Source: Xanthobacteraceae bacterium (GTDB taxonomy: Bacteria; Pseudomonadota; Alphaproteobacteria; Rhizobiales; Xanthobacteraceae). From it: a stretch of 37,642 bases of DNA. The stretch's first letter is position 1, and every line of letters starts with the position of its first letter. Of the stretch, positions 33,701 through 37,642 are shown piece by piece. The DNA is taken from positions 1 through 37,642 of the forward strand of contig JAIESI010000389.1 of the NCBI GenBank assembly GCA_019746135.1, in the 5' to 3' direction. Under the pieces are notes generated by a model. That model searched no databases. It saw nothing but the letters and a program-made list of their open reading frames with translations, and was not told the origin of the DNA. The position numbers were made by a program, and so were the translations under genes.

Positions 33701-34973
33701 CGCTTCGGCGATGTTCTCCTCAGTGGCGCAGACGCCAAACCAGCGCGCCGCCGCCACTGGCGCGGAAAATCTCGGGCCGGGAAACCCGGTCTTCAACGCA
33801 ATCACTCCGCTCGACCTCGCGAACGCGCTGCGCGCCTTCGATCTCCTGTCGGGCGAGATCCACGCCAGCATCGCCGGCACGCTGCTGGAGGACAGCCGAT
33901 TCATCCGCAATGCCGTCACCGGACGCCTGCAATCGATCGGCGGACCGGCCGCGATCTTCGCGCCGCGACTGGCCGCGCTGAACTTCGCCGACGATGGCGA
34001 AGAAACCGACACGGCCGCCCTGATGTTCGACAGCGCGGCGCTGGGCTACGCGCCGCAGAAGCGCAAGCGCGTGCGCGACATCATGGACCGCGCGCTGCCG
34101 GTGAAGGCTCAGCCGGCCGCGCCCGGCCGCCTCTTCGCGGCCTGGGGGCAGGCGTTCGGCAGCTGGGGCAGCGCCGATGGCGACGGCAATGCCGCAGCGC
34201 TCAGCCGAACCACCGGCGGATTCATCACCGGCCTGGATGTCACCCTTCCGGGCGCACGCGGCGGCGACGTGTGGCGCGCCGGTTTGGCCGGCGGCTATCA
34301 ATACAGCTCGGTCAATGTCGGCGACCGCACTTCGTCCGGCCGCATCGACACCTATCATCTCGCCGCCTATGGCGGCCGGCAGATCGGCCCGCTTGGGCTG
34401 CGCGCCGGCGCGTCCTATGGCTGGCACGACATCAGCACCAGCCGCAGCATCGTCTTCCCGGGGTTCTCGGATACGACCAAGGCGAAATACGACGCCGGCA
34501 CGGCGCAGGTGTTCGGCGAGATCGGCTATGCCCTCACCCACCGTCAGTTCGCGCTGGAGCCGTTCGCCGGTCTCGCCTACGTCAGCCTCCGCACCACAGG
34601 CTTCGCCGAGGCCGGGGGCGCAGCCGCGCTCAACGGCAGCGGCGGCACGACCGACACGACCTATTCGACACTCGGCCTGCGCGCGGCAGCGCCCCTGCCC
34701 TGGCGCGATCTGGCGGGCCTCACCGCCAAGGCGTCGGCCGCCTGGCGCCACGCGTTCGGCACGGTGACGCCTGTGGCGCAGCTTGGCTTTGCGTCGGGGA
34801 CGACGCCGTTCGTGGTTGCCGGCACGCCGATCGCGCGGGATGCGGCCGCCCTCGAACTCGGACTGGAGGGCGCCGTGGCGCGCGGCGGGACGCTCGGCGT
34901 TGCTTACACCGGACAAATCGCCAGCCGCGCGGACGATCACGGCATCACCGCCAACTACGTCCAGAGATTCTAG
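30735..34973 (+). CDS. Large autotransporter (type Va secretion) adhesin-like
   Basis: Self-secreting outer-membrane protein of about 1412 residues. A signal peptide (residues 1-34, ending GAAHAQ) is followed by a long glycine/threonine-rich passenger. Its first part (about 80-530) consists of beta-helix-type repeats with GT(L/F)(T/N)V and VTGAGSSWT motifs. The second part (about 580-860) has passenger-associated repeats with LTGNNTYAGTTSI and LTFTGNNTYAGLTTI. The C-terminal autotransporter barrel (about 1130-1412) begins near GRLFAAWGQAFGSWGS and ends with the aromatic-terminated YVQRF. ATG 30735 is assumed, with GTG 30651 and ATG 30663 as alternatives that would give an extended signal sequence. 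Adhesion or biofilm function is a guess from architecture. Confidence 0.9.
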   Translation: MSASPRRRLINALLSATALAGAASLLPSGAAHAQTQWTGNTSTDWFTAGNWNPATVPGAATDVEINNGAVPNPANVTAAGATARSVIVGDAAGQSGTLNVTGGTLTVPGPVGAFPQGYLAVGNLGSGTMTVSAGGVVNANQSYIAANSDTSTGTVTITGSTSQWITTRFEVGSSGNGTLNVRNGATVTNTGVFVIGNDGTGIGAVGVVNVESGADVTMTSTTLGSPANSTGTLTVTGAGSSWTGSGSLTVGSSGTGTFNLLAGASATSGSVAIGSFAASGNGTANISGTGTSWTTGIVNVGTAGTGAMTVSGGAQVTSNRNSATGNIVTIGGTATVTGTGSQWLIDSGQPVAPVAGTALAIGKAASTSSLTVSNGGNVTVRNTATGTNAANFDVRIGVGAGTTANVTITGANSSFTTPYRFYVGFAANSTGNVTASNGGALNTGYTEIGAGPSAGVKGTVSVTGAGSTWTITDTTNLPGGHAQGVSLGLSGGDGTLTIGNGGTVNVNSTNRRVNLGGTAASRATLNIGAAAADPAAGAGTLNADTVTFLTNGGTSAINFNHTSSNYTFASSIGGTGPGAVNFLAGTTILTGNNTYAGTTSISAGATAQLGNGGNAGGSNGLVSGSISNNGNLIFNVGGFRTYSGVISGNGTVEQRGPANTTLTFTGNNTYAGLTTISSGTLQIGNGGTTGAIAGDVLNNSQIAFNRSDNISYNGVISGSGSLSKQGAGILTLGNVNTYTGGTSVGPGILRLGGNDRIASTGSLFLFSTGTFDLAGFNQTVGDLSGPGTVAIGTGTFTAGTASNRTFAGRFTGSGAFIKQGSGSLNLTGNNSAYTGTTTVAGGTLFVNGDLSASPVTVNAAGTLGGTGTVGVTNAFGAVAPGNSIGTLNIVGSFTQSSGSTYLVEVAAGGGPGTSDLISVTGVPGTATIQAGTTVSVIAAPGAYTTTTRYTILTATGGRTGTYTTLIDNAPFLDFALAYDPNNVYLDITRASAMFSSVAQTPNQRAAATGAENLGPGNPVFNAITPLDLANALRAFDLLSGEIHASIAGTLLEDSRFIRNAVTGRLQSIGGPAAIFAPRLAALNFADDGEETDTAALMFDSAALGYAPQKRKRVRDIMDRALPVKAQPAAPGRLFAAWGQAFGSWGSADGDGNAAALSRTTGGFITGLDVTLPGARGGDVWRAGLAGGYQYSSVNVGDRTSSGRIDTYHLAAYGGRQIGPLGLRAGASYGWHDISTSRSIVFPGFSDTTKAKYDAGTAQVFGEIGYALTHRQFALEPFAGLAYVSLRTTGFAEAGGAAALNGSGGTTDTTYSTLGLRAAAPLPWRDLAGLTAKASAAWRHAFGTVTPVAQLGFASGTTPFVVAGTPIARDAAALELGLEGAVARGGTLGVAYTGQIASRADDHGITANYVQRF

Positions 34974-34978
34974 CGTTG

Positions 34979-35050
34979 GCGCATGTCCTTTTCGGAAAAC
35001 CGGTGCCACCCCGGATCAAGTCCGGGGCAGGCCTTTTCCGCGACATGCGC
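34979..35050. repeat. Nested palindromic repeat (REP-like, REP inside larger stem)
   Basis: Outer arms GCGCATGTC (34979-34987) and GACATGCGC (35042-35050) enclose an inner hairpin CCCCGGA (35009-35015), loop TCAAG, TCCGGGG (35021-35027). The inner CCCCGGATcaagTCCGGGG and the outer TTTTCGGAAAACCGGTG-like arm each resemble separate repeat families of Bradyrhizobium-type genomes, from general knowledge. It starts six bases after the autotransporter stop, so it might also serve as its transcription end. Confidence 0.7.
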
Positions 35051-35237
35051 TTGAAAACGAATCAGTTTGGCACTCCTGACGCACCGCAGCATGCGCTCAA
35101 ATTAAAGGCATAACCCTCTGACGCAGGCCGATATTGTGCCTGTCCTTGAAGCATCTCCCCAGATTTAGTAGGCCTCGCCTCGCGAGTTGTTGCCTTTGCG
35201 TGACAAAGATCTGCGATCGCAAAAGGGGAAATCGCTC

Positions 35238-35474
35238 ATGAGCGCCATTCAAACACTCAAGTCGTGGATTGGTGCGTTGACTGACCTCGGGCTGATGTTG
35301 CTCGCGTTGGGAATCGTGTGCGCCCTGCTGGTGGGCGGCCAGAACATCCCGTTCTTCGGCAACGTCGCCGGAAACATCATGACCTTCGTCAAGGAGCTTG
35401 GAGCAAACGGGCTGGTCGGCCTGATCGCGCTCGGCTTCATCCTGTGGCTGTTCTCCAACCGCAGCATGTCCTGA
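35238..35474 (+). CDS. Small two-helix membrane protein (copy A of tandem pair)
   Basis: Protein of 78 residues with two predicted membrane helices (LGLMLLALGIVCALLVGG, about 18-34, and GLVGLIALGFILWLFS, about 57-72) joined by a short loop containing VAGNIMTFVKEL. AGGGGAA lies upstream of ATG 35238. I do not recognise a named family. The next gene encodes a protein of the same length that aligns without gaps over most of its length, so the two are tandem paralogues. A hairpin with nine-base arms lies between them. Confidence 0.75.
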   Translation: MSAIQTLKSWIGALTDLGLMLLALGIVCALLVGGQNIPFFGNVAGNIMTFVKELGANGLVGLIALGFILWLFSNRSMS

Positions 35475-35536
35475 CGCCCTGTGACGTGACGCGCGGACGG
35501 TCCGCGCCTGTCTTGACCTGACGCGAGTTCGAGCCC

Positions 35537-35560
35537 GGTGGGGAGCGCAATCTCCCCACC
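35537..35560 (+). terminator. Hairpin between the 78-residue paralogues
   Basis: Arms GGTGGGGAG (35537-35545) and CTCCCCACC (35552-35560) form a perfect nine-base stem with loop CGCAAT. A shorter palindrome, GCGCGGAC / GTCCGCGC, lies nearby around 35490-35510. No T-run follows, so partial attenuation between the two genes is the likelier role. Confidence 0.4.
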
Positions 35561-35585
35561 CCAAAACATTGGGGGACGCGGGACG

Positions 35586-35822
35586 ATGATGGAATTGCTC
35601 GAGAGAACCCGGCGCTTTCTCTGGCTGTTCGTCGAACTGGGATTCCTGACGATCCTGTCGGTGATCCTGATCTATCTGATCCTCGGCGAAAGCTCCGGCG
35701 TGTTCGTCAAATCGGTGGCCGACAACGTGATGAAATTTGCCGGCGCGGTGCCGACGCCGAGCCTGGTCGGCTTCGCGGTGATCGTCGCGATCATCTATCT
35801 GGTGATGCAGCGGCTGCGGTGA
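35586..35822 (+). CDS. Small two-helix membrane protein (copy B of tandem pair)
   Basis: Protein of 78 residues with two membrane helices (LGFLTILSVILIYLILG, about 18-34, and SLVGFAVIVAIIYLVM, about 59-74). Aligned with the upstream copy it shares LG..., a glycine at the end of helix 1, F..(S)VA.N(V/I)M.F, LVG at the start of helix 2 and a final positively charged tail. ATG 35586 follows GGGGGACGCGGGACG, and the next codon is also ATG. Function is unknown. The pair might form a hetero-oligomer, which is inference. Confidence 0.75.
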   Translation: MMELLERTRRFLWLFVELGFLTILSVILIYLILGESSGVFVKSVADNVMKFAGAVPTPSLVGFAVIVAIIYLVMQRLR

Positions 35823-35970
35823 ACGGCGCAAGTGGCCGCGCACACGCCGCCAGCATCGCCCGGGCGCTCAGCGGGCCCTCCCCGGGCAAAGGCGGGCGAC
35901 CGCCATCGTGATCGCCCACAGGCCAAGCCGGTCCACGCGAGGCGCTCTTGGTCGCGCGGCCGGACGGCGG

Positions 35971-36309
35971 CTATGCTGGCGCGCCGTCCTTCACCGGCAG
36001 GCCCTTCTCCTTCATCAGCGATTGCAGCTCACCCGCCTGAAACATCTCGCGGACGATATCGCAGCCGCCGACGAACTCGCCCTTCACGTAGAGCTGCGGA
36101 ATGGTCGGCCAGTTGGAATAGGTCTTGATACCGTTCCTAAGGTCGTCGTTCTCCAGAACGTTGAGCCCTTTATAGGGAACGCCGAGATAATCGAGGATCT
36201 GCACGACCTGTCCCGAAAATCCACACATCGGGAACTGCGGCGTGCCCTTCATAAACAGAACGACGTCGTTGCCCTTCACTTCATTGTCGATGAATTGCTC
36301 GATAGCCAT
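35971..36309 (-). CDS. grxD: Monothiol glutaredoxin (CGFS type, Grx4/GrxD)
   Basis: CGFS glutaredoxin of 112 residues that binds and transfers [2Fe-2S] clusters with glutathione, usually with BolA-type partners. The CGFS motif is at 29-32 (QFPMCGFSGQ), with the family's K in MKGTP, WPTIPQLYVKGEFVGGCDI and the C-terminal helix. ATG 36309 has AAGGAAGA upstream, and a longer frame from 36393 lacks domain similarity. The bolA gene starts just upstream on the same strand (53 bases apart), which supports the Grx-BolA partnership. Length is normal. Confidence 0.96.
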   Translation of the reverse strand: MAIEQFIDNEVKGNDVVLFMKGTPQFPMCGFSGQVVQILDYLGVPYKGLNVLENDDLRNGIKTYSNWPTIPQLYVKGEFVGGCDIVREMFQAGELQSLMKEKGLPVKDGAPA

Positions 36310-36361
36310 TGGTCTTCCTTTGTGCGTGGAAGCGGCTCCGCGCTTCGTTCGGAACCCGAAA

Positions 36362-36598
36362 TTACCCCTCCGGCAAGCCCGTCTGCAAGGCAAGCGCGTG
36401 GAGCGCTCCCCCCATTTGGCCCTTCAGGGCGTTGTAAACAAGCTGATGTTGCTGGACACGCGATTTGCCGCGGAAGGATTCCGCGATCACGGTTGCGGCA
36501 TAATGATCGCCGTCGCCGGCCAGATCCCGGATCGTGACCTCGGCGTCGGGAATGCCCGCCTTGATCAGTTTTTCGATGTCACTGGCATTCATCGGCAT
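36362..36598 (-). CDS. bolA: BolA-family protein
   Basis: Small BolA/IbaG-like protein of 78 residues, partner of monothiol glutaredoxin in iron-sulfur cluster handling. It shows the BolA fold with IEKLIKAGIPDAEVTIRDLAGDGDHYAATVIAESF (described as residues 8-42), the conserved histidine in GDGDHYAATV and HQLVYNALKGQMGGALHALAL. It is short and lacks the extra C-terminal region of E. coli BolA, closer to IbaG. ATG 36598 has AGGACC upstream, and 36592 is an alternative start. It is probably co-transcribed with the glutaredoxin gene downstream. Confidence 0.93.
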   Translation of the reverse strand: MPMNASDIEKLIKAGIPDAEVTIRDLAGDGDHYAATVIAESFRGKSRVQQHQLVYNALKGQMGGALHALALQTGLPEG

Positions 36599-36705
36599 GG
36601 ATTAGGGTCCTGACGGTGCGGCGAATTTCGCGTGCCCCGATTCACCGTACGATTATGCCAAAATCGGGCCATTTCCGCTTGAGTTATTCCAAGGATTTCG
36701 CGTGG

Positions 36706-36723
36706 TTGGCATCCAATCTGCAT
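36706..36723 (+). promoter_or_regulatory. Possible sigma-54 promoter
   Basis: TTGGCATCCAATCTGCAT has GG (36708-36709) and GC (36720-36721) separated by exactly ten bases, the -24/-12 layout of sigma-54 promoters (TGGCAC-N5-TTGCA), with the TTGGCA element matching well and the -12 block TCTGCA slightly off. The predicted start is near 36733, just before a 24-codon ORF. No enhancer site was found. Confidence 0.4.
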
Positions 36724-36772
36724 GGCTGTGGCCCGGAGGATACGTCCTAACCTACAGATAGGGATCGCAGCC

Positions 36773-36847
36773 ATGTTCGACACCGCCCTGCTCATCGCAT
36801 CAGCCCTCAGCGTGGCCCTGATGGTGGCGTTCTCCGATTTGCCGTGA
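36773..36847 (+). CDS. Possible small membrane peptide of 24 residues
   Basis: ATG 36773 to TGA 36847 encodes MFDTALLIASALSVALMVAF, then SDLP: one hydrophobic helix long enough to span the membrane. A GGGA-type Shine-Dalgarno sequence (around 36761-36764) precedes it, and a sigma-54-like motif lies 50 bases upstream. Very short ORFs occur by chance, so this is only a candidate, and no family is known to me. Confidence 0.35.
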   Translation: MFDTALLIASALSVALMVAFSDLP

Positions 36848-37031
36848 CCTCAGGCTGAAAGCGCGTCGTTCAGGTTTGTGGCGCGGCCGCCGGTTGATCG
36901 CGGCCGGGACGAAGTGCAGCCAGTTTTCGCCACTGCAATTCCGGTTTGCCCTGGCGTAGCATCCCGGCTTGGCATCAAGGCTTGACCTCAAGGCTTGGTC
37001 TCAAGGCAGCCAAGCAGGCCGGGAGGGCACA
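36848..37031. other. Leader region with 13-bp tandem repeats
   Basis: Three near-identical 13-base units, GGCTTGGCATCAA (36966-36978), GGCTTGACCTCAA (36979-36991) and GGCTTGGTCTCAA (36992-37004), precede the start of the cysteine-rich protein. No gene is seen in the rest. The repeat unit resembles the ialB minisatellite unit (both start GGCTTGG and end CTCAA). Confidence 0.6.
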
Positions 37032-37642
37032 ATGTTCCAGAGTTCGATCCGAATCGGCGCCATCGCGGCGGCTTCCGTGACGCTGCAACTGTTGCTCGCG
37101 GCGGGTCCCGCTGGCGCTCAGCCGACGGCGGAGCAGCAGAGCGCGCTTCGCAACAACTGCCGCTCCGATTTCATGTCGCACTGCTCCGGCGTCACGCCCG
37201 GCGGAGCCCAGGCGCTGCAATGCCTGCAACGCAATGTCGCGAAGCTCTCGCCGGGCTGCCGGGGCGCGGTGAACGCGCTTGCACCACAGCCGGCGCCGCA
37301 GCAAGCAACCACTGCACCGCCCCCTGCTCCGGCGGCGGCAACCGCTGTCGCGCCCGCTCAAGCCCGGCCCGCCGCGGCGATGCCCGCTGCCGCGCCCGCA
37401 ACTCCGGCACCGGCCGCAAGCTCCGGCGCACCGACGCCCGAGCAACAGGCGGCGCTGCGTCAGCTTTGCGGGGCCGACTACATGGCCAAATGCAGCCACG
37501 TGGCGCCGGCAAGCCACCAGGCGCTGCAATGCCTGCAAAGCCACTCGGCCGAGCTGTCGGCCAACTGCCGCGGCGCGCTCGCGCTGTTCAGCCCCGGCGG
37601 CGCGCCACAGCCGGCAGCGGCCCCGGCGCCCACCGCCGCTCC
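37032..37642 (+). CDS. Secreted cysteine-rich repeat protein (3' end missing)
   Basis: Partial gene, cut by the window end without a stop codon, at least 203 codons. A signal peptide (about 1-29, ending AGPAGAQ) is followed by two repeats of about 50 residues: LRNNCRSDFMSHCSGVTPGG then QALQCLQRNVAKLSPGCRGAV (first, about 40-84), and LRQLCGADYMAKCSHVAPAS with QALQCLQSHSAELSANCRGA (second, about 138-182), separated by a Pro/Ala-rich linker. Each repeat has four cysteines at matching positions, like the Golgi-type cysteine-rich (GLG1) repeat seen in bacterial secreted proteins. ATG 37032 has GGGAGG eight bases upstream. Function is unknown. Confidence 0.75.
   Translation, partial: MFQSSIRIGAIAAASVTLQLLLAAGPAGAQPTAEQQSALRNNCRSDFMSHCSGVTPGGAQALQCLQRNVAKLSPGCRGAVNALAPQPAPQQATTAPPPAPAAATAVAPAQARPAAAMPAAAPATPAPAASSGAPTPEQQAALRQLCGADYMAKCSHVAPASHQALQCLQSHSAELSANCRGALALFSPGGAPQPAAAPAPTAA

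Noticed and set aside
33720-35009. 429-codon open frame opposite the autotransporter barrel
   Set aside because: Antisense to a conserved barrel with the terminal YVQRF. No domain pattern is visible in the opposite frame.

Overview
The window is GC-rich (about two-thirds G+C by eye) and reads as chromosome of an alphaproteobacterium of the Hyphomicrobiales, most likely near Bradyrhizobium, Rhodopseudomonas, Rhodoplanes or Pseudolabrys. This is inferred from the IalB-family protein, the CGFS glutaredoxin/BolA pair, the style of the palindromic intergenic repeats, an Irr-like iron box and general protein similarity. The order cannot be proved from the sequence alone. No phage, insertion sequence, CRISPR array, tRNA or rRNA was recognised.

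Layout. 1-3444 (+): an NfeD/ClpP-class membrane protease and a slipin (membrane quality-control pair), then an NDUFA9-like NAD(P)-binding protein. 3486-6750 (-): type II NADH dehydrogenase, nitronate monooxygenase and an AhpD/carboxymuconolactone-decarboxylase-like protein. The last is divergent from a LacI-family repressor (6906-7946), and the spacer holds a perfect 20-bp palindrome plus a second related site, an apparent self-contained regulatory circuit. 8064-12005: small secreted and membrane proteins, a DUF3830-like protein, a Tat-exported PhoD phosphatase and an IalB-like protein whose N-terminus is made of a 15-bp minisatellite.

12068-24939 is a dense metal and cofactor uptake island. 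On the minus strand lie a PepSY membrane protein, exbB, exbD and tonB. Divergent from them are a TonB-dependent siderophore receptor, with an Irr/ICE-like box just upstream, and the iron dioxygenase piuC. Next comes a clear cobalamin riboswitch leading a tight plus-strand operon: a SAM methyltransferase-like gene, a BtuB-type receptor with two TonB-box-like segments, btuF, btuC and btuD, joined by 4-base overlaps. The two receptors would use the energy-coupling complex encoded a few kb away.

25090-27455 (-): a Tat-exported thiamine-diphosphate enzyme followed 14 bases later by a small secreted cytochrome c, a pair whose substrate is not evident and which I rate as the most interesting metabolic unit here. 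27652-29343: murI and rpsD. rpsD has a near-consensus sigma-70 promoter that starts on the murI stop codon, a UUCG-capped leader hairpin and a strong terminator. 29354-34973: a LuxR-type regulator divergent from a large autotransporter. 34974-37642: a nested palindromic repeat, two tandem 78-residue membrane-protein paralogues, grxD and bolA, a sigma-54-like promoter before a 24-codon ORF, and the start of a secreted cysteine-rich-repeat protein cut by the window end.
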